A DNA stretch of 64,000 nucleotides, taken from JAAYED01 sp040772225 (lineage in GTDB: Bacteria; Chloroflexota; Anaerolineae; UBA1429). Positions 51,499 through 60,396 of the stretch are shown here, in pieces. Numbering within the stretch: position 1 is the first letter of the stretch; each line of letters starts with the position of its first letter. The notes below the pieces were generated by a model. The model worked only from the letters and a program-made list of their open reading frames with translations, had not been told where the DNA came from and searched no databases. Both the position numbers and the translations under genes were made by a program. The DNA lies in assembly GCA_040772225.1 (NCBI GenBank), contig JAXGYO010000002.1, positions 496,001-560,000 of the forward strand, read 5' to 3'.

Positions 51499-52313
51499 CC
51501 AGCCCACGCATCCTGATTATGCACGCACCCGGTACCAACCGTGACCGCGAGGCAGCAATGGCGTGTACTGCTGCAGGAGGCGCGCCTGAGATCATACATA
51601 TGAACCGCCTTGCAAGGGGCGAGGTCAGGCTTGGCGACTATCAGATGATCGTCATTCCCGGGGGATTCTCCTTTGGCGATGACCTGGGCGCCGGGCGGCT
51701 CTGGGCAAACGACTTGACCCTCCACCTCCGTCATGACCTGGACGCCTTTGTCGCCAGCGGCAAGCCCGTGATGGGTATATGCAACGGCTTCCAGGTACTG
51801 GTCAAAGCGGGGTACCTGCCAGGACCGGCGCCACTTCAGACAGCCAGCCTGACGTATAATCGCAGAGGTCACTTTGAGTGTCGCTGGGTGCGACTCCGCG
51901 CTCTGCCCAACAGCCCCAGCCTATTCACGCAGGATCTGGATGAGGATATCCTTTGCCCCGTTGCCCATGGCGAGGGGAGGCTGGCGCTGAGAGAGCCCGG
52001 ACAGTCCCAGAGTCTGCTCCAGAGCGGGCTGGTGCCTCTCCAGTACGTGGCAGCGCTAGACCCCGGAGACCAGGACAATGCATCGATTGACATACGGGTG
52101 GAACCGATCGCAGCCTACCCTGCCAACCCTAATGGCTCACCGGCTGACATCGCGGCACTCTGCAATGCAGCAGGCAATGTTCTCGGGCTGATGCCCCACC
52201 CTGAGGATCATATCCATGCCTTCCAGCATCCACGCTGGTCGCGCGGCGCGGCTGGAGGGTTGGGATTGGCGCTCTTTGCCAATGGCGTGCGAGCCGCCAG
52301 GGCCTTTGTCTAG
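51495..52313 (+). CDS. purQ: FGAM synthase glutaminase subunit PurQ
   Basis: A 272-residue class I glutamine amidotransferase delivering ammonia to PurL. The nucleophile is Cys96 in GICNGFQ, with IPGGFSFGDDLGAG upstream and the His-Glu pair in LMPHPEDH. It is somewhat longer than the roughly 230-residue Bacillus PurQ and closer to the glutaminase domain of large PurL. Its ATG overlaps the purL stop. purB follows after 15 bases. Confidence 0.95.
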   Translation: MTSPRILIMHAPGTNRDREAAMACTAAGGAPEIIHMNRLARGEVRLGDYQMIVIPGGFSFGDDLGAGRLWANDLTLHLRHDLDAFVASGKPVMGICNGFQVLVKAGYLPGPAPLQTASLTYNRRGHFECRWVRLRALPNSPSLFTQDLDEDILCPVAHGEGRLALREPGQSQSLLQSGLVPLQYVAALDPGDQDNASIDIRVEPIAAYPANPNGSPADIAALCNAAGNVLGLMPHPEDHIHAFQHPRWSRGAAGGLGLALFANGVRAARAFV

Positions 52314-52328
52314 GAGAATCGCGGTACC

Positions 52329-53738
52329 ATGACAGAGTACAGTCACGAGACGTATATCTCGCCCTTTACCTGGCGCTATGGCGGTGATGCCATGCGGCAG
52401 ATATGGTCACAGCTGCATCAGCGCCGGTTGTGGCGCCGAGTATGGGTGGCCCTCGCCAGCGCCCAGGCTGAGGCAGGCCTGGTAACAGAGGCGCAGGTAG
52501 CAGACCTGCGTGCCCATCAGGATGACATTGACTGGGAGCGTGCCCAGGAGCTCGAACGTACGCTGCGCCATGATCTCATGGCAGAAGTACGCGCCTACGC
52601 CGAGCAGTGCCCCGTTGGTGGCGGCATTATTCACCTGGGCGCGACAAGCATGGATATTGAAGACAACGCGGAAGCGATGCGCATCGTCCAGGCGCTGAGA
52701 CTGGTCCGAGAAGGACTGGTGTCGCTTGTGCTGGCACTGACCGATCGCATGGAGGCCGAGGCGAACACGACGGCTATGGCGTATACCCATATCCAGCCCG
52801 CTGAGCCGACCACCATAGGCTACCGGCTGGCACAGTATGCCTATGACCTGCTGTGTGACCTGCAGAGCCTGGATGCCCTCGAGGTGCACGGCAAGGGCCT
52901 CAAGGGGGCGGTGGGCACCTCTGCTTCCTATGCGCACCTGCTGGAAGGTTCGAGCATGAGTTCCGCCGAGATGGAGGAACGGGTCATGCAGCGCCTGGGG
53001 CTCACCCCTGTACCCGTGAGCACCCAGACGTACCCGCGCAAGATGGATTACACCGTACTAACACTGCTGGCAGGCATCGCCGCATCGGCGCACAAACTGG
53101 CATTGGACCTGAGATTGCTGCAATCGCCGGTGTTCGGTGAGATGTCCGAACCCTTTGGCCGGCAGCAGGTCGGCTCCTCCGCGATGCCATTCAAGCGGAA
53201 CCCGATCAACGCGGAGAGCGTCTGCTCGCTGGCACGGTATGTATCGACCCTGCCACAGGTCGCATGGAGCAACGCGGCCCTGTCTATGCTCGAGCGCACC
53301 CTCGACGACTCGGCCAACAGACGAGCGATTCTCCCGGACGCTTTTCTGGCCATCGACGAGATACTCACCAGGTTGACTCGCATCATCCAGGGGCTGCAGG
53401 TCGGGCGTGAGGCGATCGCGCGGAACCTGGCGATCTATGGGCCGTTTTCGGCAACCGAGCCGCTGCTCATGGAACTCGTCAAAGCGGGCGCCGACCGGCA
53501 GGCGATGCATGAGACGATTCGGGGTTGCAGCATGACAGCGTGGGCCGCCATTCAGGCAGGACAACCGAACCCCCTGGTCGAACTATTGGCTGCAGACAAC
53601 GACGTGCTGCGATGGCTGCCAGCCGAGACCGTTCGCAGCGTGCTGGCACGCGGAGCTGACACCGGCGATGCTGCCTCGCGCTGCCTCGCGCTGAGCGATC
53701 GAATTCGAGACTATACGCGGGAGCGTCCGCCGGCGTGA
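52329..53738 (+). CDS. purB: Adenylosuccinate lyase
   Basis: A 469-residue fumarase/aspartase-superfamily lyase acting twice in purine synthesis: SAICAR to AICAR, and adenylosuccinate to AMP. The signature loop GSSAMPFKRNP is intact, as are IIHLGATSMDIEDNA and AYTHIQPAEPTTIGYR with the catalytic His. Length is normal. It sits between purQ (15 bases) and purC (26 bases). Confidence 0.96.
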   Translation: MTEYSHETYISPFTWRYGGDAMRQIWSQLHQRRLWRRVWVALASAQAEAGLVTEAQVADLRAHQDDIDWERAQELERTLRHDLMAEVRAYAEQCPVGGGIIHLGATSMDIEDNAEAMRIVQALRLVREGLVSLVLALTDRMEAEANTTAMAYTHIQPAEPTTIGYRLAQYAYDLLCDLQSLDALEVHGKGLKGAVGTSASYAHLLEGSSMSSAEMEERVMQRLGLTPVPVSTQTYPRKMDYTVLTLLAGIAASAHKLALDLRLLQSPVFGEMSEPFGRQQVGSSAMPFKRNPINAESVCSLARYVSTLPQVAWSNAALSMLERTLDDSANRRAILPDAFLAIDEILTRLTRIIQGLQVGREAIARNLAIYGPFSATEPLLMELVKAGADRQAMHETIRGCSMTAWAAIQAGQPNPLVELLAADNDVLRWLPAETVRSVLARGADTGDAASRCLALSDRIRDYTRERPPA

Positions 53739-53764
53739 GCCGTCAGGACCAAAGGAGTCATAAC

Positions 53765-54529
53765 ATGAGCTACAAAACGGCTTTCGGAGAGCGCCTCGCG
53801 GAGGGCAAGACCAAGATCGTCTATGCGCATCCCACGCGCCATGACATGGTCTACCTGGTGCACAAGGACCGAATCTCCGCCGGTGATGGCGCCAGAGTCA
53901 ACGAGGTGCCAGGCAAAGGCGAGCTGGCCTGCCGCACGACCTCGAACGTCTTTTACGCACTTGAGCAGGAAGGCGTCGATACCCACTATGTGGGGCTTGT
54001 CGAGCCTGCCGTGAACCTCGTGGTGCGCTGTGAGATGGTGCCGCTGGAGGTGGTGATGCGCCGCATCGCCACCGGATCCTACCTGAAGCGACATCCCGAA
54101 GTGAAGGAGGGACACCGCTTCAATCCGCCTCTGGTAGAGTTCTTTTTCAAGAGCGACGAGCTGCACGACCCCTTGGTGGATGACGACGAGATCAAGCAGA
54201 TGGGCCTCGCAGAGCAGCGCGAGATCGATGAGATGCGCCAGACTGGCCGCCAGGTGTTTGCGATTCTGGAAAAGGCCTGGGCAGGACAGGGCGTGACCCT
54301 GGTAGATCTCAAGATAGAGTTTGGGCGCGACGGTGAGGGGACGCTGATGGTCGCTGACGTTATCGATAATGATTCATGGCGGCTATGGCCTGGCGGGGAC
54401 AAGAATCGCATGCTGGACAAGCAGGTCTACCGCGACATGCCCGATGTCACGGACGAAGGGCTGCGAGCGCTCATGAGCAAGTACGCTCAGGTAGCCGCGC
54501 TCACCGAGAAATTCATCGAGGAAGAGTAG
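53765..54529 (+). CDS. purC: SAICAR synthetase, PAICS-like type
   Basis: A 254-residue enzyme joining CAIR and aspartate. ATG 53765 follows AAAGGAG; a GTG at 53735 overlapping purB is the alternative. Blocks such as LAEGKTKIVY, RRIATGSYLKRHPEVKEG, TLVDLKIEFG and VADVIDNDSWRLWPGGD read closer to the N-terminal half of animal PAICS than to the usual Escherichia/Bacillus PurC. It is followed 33 bases later by a PurE of the animal class, the same order as in the PAICS fusion. Confidence 0.95.
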   Translation: MSYKTAFGERLAEGKTKIVYAHPTRHDMVYLVHKDRISAGDGARVNEVPGKGELACRTTSNVFYALEQEGVDTHYVGLVEPAVNLVVRCEMVPLEVVMRRIATGSYLKRHPEVKEGHRFNPPLVEFFFKSDELHDPLVDDDEIKQMGLAEQREIDEMRQTGRQVFAILEKAWAGQGVTLVDLKIEFGRDGEGTLMVADVIDNDSWRLWPGGDKNRMLDKQVYRDMPDVTDEGLRALMSKYAQVAALTEKFIEEE

Positions 54530-54562
54530 CGTACGGGCACCGTAATGTTGCGAGAGGTGGCA

Positions 54563-55075
54563 ATGTCTGCTAAGGTCATCATTATCATGGGTTCGCTGGC
54601 CGACCGGGATCATGTCAACAAGATCGCTGACGCCTGCGCTTCCTTTGGACTGGCCGTTGAGCAACACGTAGCTTCGGCGCACAAGAGCGCCCGCTATTTG
54701 CTCGATCTCCTGCAAGCGCAAGAGGCCAGGGGCGAAAAAGTGGTCTATATCACTGTGGCCGGCCGCTCCAATGCTTTGAGCGGCATGGTCGACGCGAACG
54801 TTTGCGCCCCGGTGATTGCCTGCCCTCCCATGTCTAGCGCCTTTGGCGGCGCAGATATCTACTCTTCGCTGCGGATGCCAACCGGAGTTGCCCCCCTGTT
54901 GGTGCTCGAACCCACAGCCGCTGCGCTTGCCGCAGCAAAGATTCTGTCGCAGAGTGACGATGCTCTCCGACAGAGGGTGCAGGAGTATCAGACCTCGCTG
55001 ACCGAGCAAATCATCAATGACGATAGCGCCCTTGGTCTGGAGCAGCGTGGATCGACGGGTGAAAGGACGACATGA
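54563..55075 (+). CDS. purE: AIR carboxylase, class II (animal-type) PurE
   Basis: A 170-residue PurE. ATG 54563 follows GAGAGGTGG. It contains IIIMGSLADRDHVNKI, ASAHKSARYLL and, instead of the class I GGAAHLPG loop, TVAGRSNALSGMVD followed by VIACPPMSSAFGGADIYSSLR. That pattern is the class II type found in animal PAICS, which carboxylates AIR directly with CO2. Consistently, no purK is in the cluster. The stop overlaps the purF start (ATGA). Confidence 0.9.
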   Translation: MSAKVIIIMGSLADRDHVNKIADACASFGLAVEQHVASAHKSARYLLDLLQAQEARGEKVVYITVAGRSNALSGMVDANVCAPVIACPPMSSAFGGADIYSSLRMPTGVAPLLVLEPTAAALAAAKILSQSDDALRQRVQEYQTSLTEQIINDDSALGLEQRGSTGERTT

Positions 55076-56520
55076 CGATTTGCGATCTTGAGCATACGGA
55101 TCATCCACACGAAGAGTGCGGCGTTTTCGGCATCTATGCCCCCGGAGAGGCCGTGGCTCGAATCACCTTTTTCGGGCTGTTCGCCCTGCAGCATCGCGGC
55201 CAGGAGAGCGCCGGTATCGCTGTCACGGACGGCTACACAGCGCGACTCCACAAGGATATGGGCCTGGTAACACAGGTGTTTAATGAGACAAACCTCGCGC
55301 CGCTCCAGGGGCACATCGCGGTGGGACATACCCGCTACTCCACGGCCGACTCGTCGCGCCCGGTGGCCGCGGGTCCGTTCCTGCTCGAATCGATGGTGGG
55401 ACCGATTGCGCTGGCGCACAACGGCAATCTGGTAAACACGGGCGAGTTGCGACGCAAGCTCTTTGAGCGCGGCGTTGGATTGGCGTCGAGCTGCGATTCC
55501 GAGGTGATCATCCAGATGCTCGCCGGAGCGCAGGGCGACAACATGCTGGATCGCATCAAAGATATGATGAGCATGGCTCTGGGTGCCTATTCCCTCACGG
55601 TACTGACTCGGGACGCCCTCTATGCCGTGCGAGATCCCTGGGGATTCAGGCCGTTGAGCATGGGGCGGCTGAACGGCGGTTGGGTAGTGGCATCAGAGAG
55701 TTGCGCGCTGGAGACCGTGGGCGCATACGACATCACAGAGATCGCCCCCGGGTCGATTGTGATGATGGATGCCAACGGCGCGCGCATCGTTCAGGGTCGC
55801 GAACCAGAGCAGTCCAGCCTGTGCATCTTTGAGTACATCTACTTTGCACGACCGGACAGCATCATTGACGGCCAGCTAATCCACGAAGTGCGCCAGGAAC
55901 TCGGGCGCCAGCTGGCGCGGGAGCATCCCGTCGACGCCGACCTGGTGATGGGAGTTCCGGACTCGGCCACAGCGGCGGCGATCGGCTATGCCCAGGAGGC
56001 GGGCATCCCGTTCGGCGAAGGACTCATCAAGAACCGTTACATCGGGCGCACGTTCATCCAGCCCGATGATCGCCTCCGCAAGGCCGGCGTCGCACTAAAG
56101 TTCAACCCGCTTGCGCTCGGTCTCCAGGGTAAGCGTCTGATCGTGGTCGATGACTCGATCGTCCGCGGCAATACGAGCGCGCCCACTGTGGAACTGCTCA
56201 GGCGGGCAGGCGCGCGCGAAGTACACATGCGCATCTCGTCGCCCCCCATCAAGCACCCTTGCTTTATGGGGGTAGACATGGCCACCTACGGCGAGTTGAT
56301 CGCGCATCGCATGACTGTTCCAGAGATCAGGCAGCACGTTGGCGCCGACACGCTGGGCTTTCTCAGCCTGGAGGGGATGATCAAGGCACTGAACCGTCCG
56401 AGAGAACGCTTTTGTACGGCTTGCTTCTCCGGGGAGTATCCGTTCGAACAACGAGCGGGTGGCTTTCTGGACAGGGACATGCAACCCTGTGGCATTATGG
56501 GGAACGCGTCATGCCTGTAA
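55072..56520 (+). CDS. purF: Amidophosphoribosyltransferase, Fe-S type
   Basis: A 482-residue enzyme making phosphoribosylamine from PRPP and glutamine. A 15-residue propeptide precedes the Ntn nucleophile Cys16 (HEECGVFGIY). The PRPP site is LIVVDDSIVRGNT. The four cysteines expected for the [4Fe-4S] cluster of Bacillus-type PurF can be seen (SLCIFEY, HPCFMG, FCTACFSGEY), so this is the oxygen-sensitive form. Its start overlaps purE by four bases and its end overlaps purD by ten. Confidence 0.96.
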   Translation: MTICDLEHTDHPHEECGVFGIYAPGEAVARITFFGLFALQHRGQESAGIAVTDGYTARLHKDMGLVTQVFNETNLAPLQGHIAVGHTRYSTADSSRPVAAGPFLLESMVGPIALAHNGNLVNTGELRRKLFERGVGLASSCDSEVIIQMLAGAQGDNMLDRIKDMMSMALGAYSLTVLTRDALYAVRDPWGFRPLSMGRLNGGWVVASESCALETVGAYDITEIAPGSIVMMDANGARIVQGREPEQSSLCIFEYIYFARPDSIIDGQLIHEVRQELGRQLAREHPVDADLVMGVPDSATAAAIGYAQEAGIPFGEGLIKNRYIGRTFIQPDDRLRKAGVALKFNPLALGLQGKRLIVVDDSIVRGNTSAPTVELLRRAGAREVHMRISSPPIKHPCFMGVDMATYGELIAHRMTVPEIRQHVGADTLGFLSLEGMIKALNRPRERFCTACFSGEYPFEQRAGGFLDRDMQPCGIMGNASCL

Positions 56521-57797
56521 AGGTACTTGTCGTCGGATCGGGAGGCAGGGAACACGCCCTGGTGTGGGCACTGAGTCGCTCGCCCCAGAAGACGGAGCTG
56601 TACGCAGCCCCGGGCAACGGCGGAACAGCAGCCATTGCCACCAATGTACCCATCAAGGCGGAGGACATAGCAGGGATCGTGTCCTTTGCCAGCGACAAAG
56701 AGATCGATCTGGTGGTCGTTGGCCCGGAAGGCCCGCTTGCGCTGGGCCTTGTAGACCGGCTCCAGGCAGCGGGTATCCGCGCCTTTGGGCCAAGCGCAGC
56801 CGCCGCGCGTATCGAAGCCTCCAAGGCCTTTAGCAAGACCTTTATGCGCGAGCATAGCATCCCAACAGCAGGCTTTGGGAATTTCACCGACTATGGCTCC
56901 GCCCTGTCGTATCTGGACGCCCACCCGGCTCCGATCGTGCTCAAAGCCGATGGACTCGCCGCGGGCAAGGGTGTCCTGGTCTGCGAGACCGATGATGAGG
57001 CGCGCGATGCTCTGCGAGCAATCATGCTCGATCACCGCTTTGGCGCCGCCGGAGATCGGGTCGTCATCGAGGAATTCCTCACTGGTCAGGAAGTCTCGGT
57101 GCTCGCCTTTGCGGACGGGAAACATATCGAGCCGATGCTGCTCTCGCAGGATCATAAAGCGGCCTACGACGGCGATCGCGGCCCCAACACCGGCGGCATG
57201 GGGTGCTATGCGCCAGCCAACATACTGAGCCCCGCCATGTTGCAGCGTGTCATCGCGGAGGTCCTGCAGCCGACGGTCGACGGACTCTCCGCAGCCGGAA
57301 CGCCCTATGTAGGGGTCCTGTACGCCGGCCTCATGATCCAGGGCGACGACTTTCAGGTGCTCGAGTTCAACTGCCGCTTTGGAGACCCCGAGGCGCAGGT
57401 GATCCTGCCGTTGCTTGAGACCGACCTGCTCAGCGTCTTTGAAGCGTGCGTCGCTCAGGAGCTCGATCAGATCGCACTGCGTTGGACAGACAAGAGCGCC
57501 GCCTGCGTCGTCCTCGCATCGGGCGGTTACCCGGGAGACTATGAGCGGGGGTTGGTCATCGAAGGACTGGAGAGCGTGACGCAAGGAGACGATCTGATCG
57601 TGTTCCATGCAGGAACGCGCCAGGATGGCAAGCGCCTGATCACCGACGGCGGGCGCGTGCTTGGCGTCACCGGCATCGCAGACGACCTGCGGGGCGCTCT
57701 CTCAGGGGCCTATGCCGCCGCGGACAAGATCCACTGGCCGGGAGTGTTCTACAGGCACGACATCGGAGCCAGAGGGCTGGCGCAGGAGGACCGATGA
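56511..57797 (+). CDS. purD: Phosphoribosylamine-glycine ligase
   Basis: A 428-residue ATP-grasp enzyme making GAR. It opens KVLVVGSGGREHALVWAL and has VLKADGLAAGKGV, GPNTGGMGCYAPA and EFNCRFGDPEAQVILPLL, all standard for PurD. The start is ATG 56511, overlapping the purF stop by ten bases. The open frame continues upstream but only as an alternative reading of purF. It is followed by purM with a four-base overlap. Confidence 0.97.
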   Translation: MPVKVLVVGSGGREHALVWALSRSPQKTELYAAPGNGGTAAIATNVPIKAEDIAGIVSFASDKEIDLVVVGPEGPLALGLVDRLQAAGIRAFGPSAAAARIEASKAFSKTFMREHSIPTAGFGNFTDYGSALSYLDAHPAPIVLKADGLAAGKGVLVCETDDEARDALRAIMLDHRFGAAGDRVVIEEFLTGQEVSVLAFADGKHIEPMLLSQDHKAAYDGDRGPNTGGMGCYAPANILSPAMLQRVIAEVLQPTVDGLSAAGTPYVGVLYAGLMIQGDDFQVLEFNCRFGDPEAQVILPLLETDLLSVFEACVAQELDQIALRWTDKSAACVVLASGGYPGDYERGLVIEGLESVTQGDDLIVFHAGTRQDGKRLITDGGRVLGVTGIADDLRGALSGAYAAADKIHWPGVFYRHDIGARGLAQEDR

Positions 57798-58825
57798 CCG
57801 AGAGCGCATATGCACGGTCAGGAGTGGACATTTCCGCCGGAAACCGGGCTGTCGAGTTGATGAGCGCCTCGGTGCGCTCCACCTATGGCCCCGAAGTCTT
57901 GCTTGGAATCGGCGCCTTTGGCGGGCTGTTTGACGCATCCCGGCTTCAGTCCATGTCCCATCCGGTGCTGGTGGCATCCACCGACGGCGTAGGCACCAAA
58001 ACGGTGGTCTCGGGCAGCCTGGGGTACTATGAACACCTCGGACGGGATATTGTTAACCACTGCATCAATGACATTCTGGTGCAGGGAGCTGATCCGCTCT
58101 TTTTCCTTGATTATGTCGCCTCCCCTCGCCTGGACCCGCAGATGATCGCAAACGTGGTCTCTGGAGTTTCGGCGGCGTGCCGGGAAGCGGGCTGTGCCCT
58201 GCTGGGCGGCGAGACGGCAGAGATGCCGGGCGTCTATGCCCCGGATCAGATGGATATTGCCGGTACCATCGTGGGCGTTGTCGAGCGCGACGAGATCATC
58301 GATGGAACCCGGATCGTTGCCGGTGACATCCTCATCGGCCTGGCGTCACACGGACTGCATACCAACGGCTTTTCTCTTGTCCGAAGCATATTCTCCCCTG
58401 ACGCATATGGCGAGTTCAGCGATGTGCTCGGCTGCTCGCTGGGAGAAGCGCTGGCCAGACCGCACCGCTCGTACCTTGCGCTGGTGCGCGCCATCCGCGG
58501 GGTGGCAGACATCAAAGGGCTGGCACACCTCACCGGCGGTGGCTTTATCGAGAACATCCCCCGCATCCTGCCGCAGGGTCTCGGTGCCCGCGTCGACCGT
58601 TCCGCCTGGAAGGTACCGCCGCTCTTTCAACTGATTCAACAGCACGGCGAGGTGGATGCACTGGAGATGTACCGCGTCTTTAACATGGGGATTGGGATGG
58701 TTGTAGTCGTGGCCCCGGAGGACGTGGAAAAAGTGCAGGCTCTCGTCGCCGTCGAATCAGGCGAGGACGCGCCCGTCATCGGCGAAATCGTCACCTCTGG
58801 CGAGGGGCCGCACGTCACGCTATGA
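57794..58825 (+). CDS. purM: Phosphoribosylformylglycinamidine cyclo-ligase
   Basis: A 343-residue AIR synthetase related in fold to PurL. Landmarks: STDGVGTK, NDILVQGADPLFFLDY, GCALLGGETAEMPG and LTGGGFIENIPR. Length is standard. Its ATG overlaps the purD stop, and its stop overlaps the purN start (ATGA). The C-terminus ends in the usual short beta element without extra domains. Confidence 0.97.
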   Translation: MTESAYARSGVDISAGNRAVELMSASVRSTYGPEVLLGIGAFGGLFDASRLQSMSHPVLVASTDGVGTKTVVSGSLGYYEHLGRDIVNHCINDILVQGADPLFFLDYVASPRLDPQMIANVVSGVSAACREAGCALLGGETAEMPGVYAPDQMDIAGTIVGVVERDEIIDGTRIVAGDILIGLASHGLHTNGFSLVRSIFSPDAYGEFSDVLGCSLGEALARPHRSYLALVRAIRGVADIKGLAHLTGGGFIENIPRILPQGLGARVDRSAWKVPPLFQLIQQHGEVDALEMYRVFNMGIGMVVVVAPEDVEKVQALVAVESGEDAPVIGEIVTSGEGPHVTL

Positions 58826-59436
58826 ACCACCTGGCGGTATTCATCTCCGGAACGGGCACCAACCTGCAGGCCATCATCGACGCGACAGAGTCGGGGAGGC
58901 TGCCAGACACGCGCGTGTCTGTGGTCGTTTCCAACAGGAAGGCCGCACAGGGCCTGGAGCGTGCCCGCAGACACAACATCCCGACCATCTACCTGCCCTT
59001 TTTGCCCTACCGTCAGCAGGGGCTTTCCAGAGAGGATTATGACCGGGATCTCGTTGCGAGACTTGGCGAATACCCCGTAGATCTGGTTGTTCTGGCTGGA
59101 TGGATGCACATCTTTAGCATGGTGTTTCTGCAGCGGTACCCGCGGGTGCTGAACATACACCCCGCTCTGCCTGGCACCTTTCCGGGGATGCATGCCATCG
59201 AGGAGGCCCTGCGGGCCTTTCAACGCGGCGAGATCACCGAGACTGGTGTGATGGTTCACTGGGCGCCGGACGAGTCTGTCGATAGCGGTCCTGTGGTCAT
59301 GTCAGAGGTAGTGCCGATTTACCCGCAGGATACGCTGGAGACTCTTGAGGAACGGATCCACGCTGTGGAGCACGATCTCTACGTGCGTGCGATCGCCAGT
59401 GTCCTGGGCGTCACGCTAGACGAAAGCTCCCGGTAA
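58822..59436 (+). CDS. purN: Phosphoribosylglycinamide formyltransferase (folate-dependent)
   Basis: A 204-residue GAR transformylase. Visible are VFISGTGTNLQAIIDA for phosphate binding, the catalytic NIHPALPGTFPG, and TGVMVHWAPDESVDSGPVV with the conserved His and Asp. It uses 10-formyl-tetrahydrofolate, so a formate-dependent PurT is not needed. It is the last gene of the purine cluster, overlapping purM by four bases. The remaining AICAR-to-IMP steps (purH, or purP/purO) are not in the window. Confidence 0.96.
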   Translation: MNHLAVFISGTGTNLQAIIDATESGRLPDTRVSVVVSNRKAAQGLERARRHNIPTIYLPFLPYRQQGLSREDYDRDLVARLGEYPVDLVVLAGWMHIFSMVFLQRYPRVLNIHPALPGTFPGMHAIEEALRAFQRGEITETGVMVHWAPDESVDSGPVVMSEVVPIYPQDTLETLEERIHAVEHDLYVRAIASVLGVTLDESSR

Positions 59437-59490
59437 TACGAACAACGAGCATCCGCGGAGATGCTACGCTCCAGCCGGGGGACCGAAGGG

Positions 59491-60216
59491 TCAATTCAGA
59501 TTCACTGTGCGGCGCAGGATCGCCGAGTGCAAATCCGAGGTACACCGTTCACAGAACCCCCAGTCCCCCGCGCCTTCCTCCAGCGCAAAGGCCACCAGTT
59601 GATCCAGCGTCTCCGCATGGCGCATGACGCAGCGGTTGGTGCAGTGCATCTCAAGCCCCCGGCGCAGCACGTGTACACGTTCATCGAACCGCGGCACCGC
59701 GAGGAGATGGCCGAGATGATGCTGCACCAGGCGCGTCAGCGCCAACGCCTTGAGTTCCGAGGACTCGAGCGCGCGCAAGCGATACACAGACATGACCGCC
59801 GCACGCTCAGGATAGCTCGTTCCCAGGCTGTAATAGTCAGCGCGCTTGCGCGCCAGCGGGGCCGGCATGTCCGTAAGATCCTCGTCGATGAGGGCCAGAT
59901 CGAGATGAGGATCAGCCTTCTGCCAGGGCTCGTTGCTCACCAGCTCCAGGAATTCCGGGGCCACAACGCGATCACTCTCCCCATCGTAGGCGTTGTCGAT
60001 ATACCACTGCGTTCCCCAGTAGGGATGCTGATCCACCAGCGAAGGGATCAGCCAGTTGCCATAGACCTGCACGCGCAGCGGCGGATCGAAAAAGGCATCC
60101 GAACGCCTAAAGTACAGCCAGTTCAGGGTTTGATGTACCGCCTGAACAAAGACCTCCGCCTCGAGGTCGCTCACACCTTCAGACCATGCCAGGGTTAAGG
60201 ATGAATCCATGTCCAT
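59491..60216 (-). CDS. Archaemetzincin-like protein with altered catalytic motif
   Basis: A 241-residue protein whose C-terminal part follows the archaemetzincin plan HExxH...HCx4CxM...CxxC. It has His166-His167-Leu-Gly-His170, then His191-Cys192, Cys196-x-Met198, and Cys222-x2-Cys225 (FCERC). The glutamate base of HExxH is replaced by His167, and about 20 residues are inserted after the first motif. The structural zinc cysteines are all kept. It may be an inactive or unusual zinc protein. The start is ATG 60216, or the ATG two codons later. It has its own promoter facing the HEAT gene promoter. Confidence 0.65.
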   Translation of the reverse strand: MDMDSSLTLAWSEGVSDLEAEVFVQAVHQTLNWLYFRRSDAFFDPPLRVQVYGNWLIPSLVDQHPYWGTQWYIDNAYDGESDRVVAPEFLELVSNEPWQKADPHLDLALIDEDLTDMPAPLARKRADYYSLGTSYPERAAVMSVYRLRALESSELKALALTRLVQHHLGHLLAVPRFDERVHVLRRGLEMHCTNRCVMRHAETLDQLVAFALEEGAGDWGFCERCTSDLHSAILRRTVNLN

Positions 60217-60276
60217 CTTTTCGACTGCAACTGCAGCGTAACGGGCAACAACTCGGCGAGCGAGAGCATCGAGGCC

Positions 60277-60305
60277 ATTATGCCACGCGCAAGAGGCTAG
60301 GCCAA
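60277..60305 (-). promoter_or_regulatory. Sigma70-type promoter of the archaemetzincin-like gene
   Basis: On the minus strand TTGGCC (60305-60300) and CATAAT (60282-60277), spacer 17, about 55 bases before the coding start. Confidence 0.55.
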
Positions 60306-60323
60306 ATGGCGGATATCTCAGAT

Positions 60324-60352
60324 TTGGTGTAACCTGTGGCGCACGGTAACAT
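60324..60352 (+). promoter_or_regulatory. Sigma70-type promoter of the HEAT-repeat gene
   Basis: TTGGTG at 60324-60329 and TAACAT at 60347-60352, spacer 17, about 38 bases before GTG 60397. Confidence 0.6.
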
Positions 60353-60396
60353 ATATTGGTACGTCAAGCTATCTCAATACAGATCAAGGAGGCAAC

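Noticed and set aside
56259..56510. Longer start for PurD inside purF
   Set aside because: It is a shifted-frame reading of purF; ATG 56511 gives the standard PurD N-terminus.
59461..60198. + strand open frame opposite the archaemetzincin-like gene
   Set aside because: No ribosome-binding site or domain; the minus-strand frame carries the Cys/His zinc motifs and has its own promoter.
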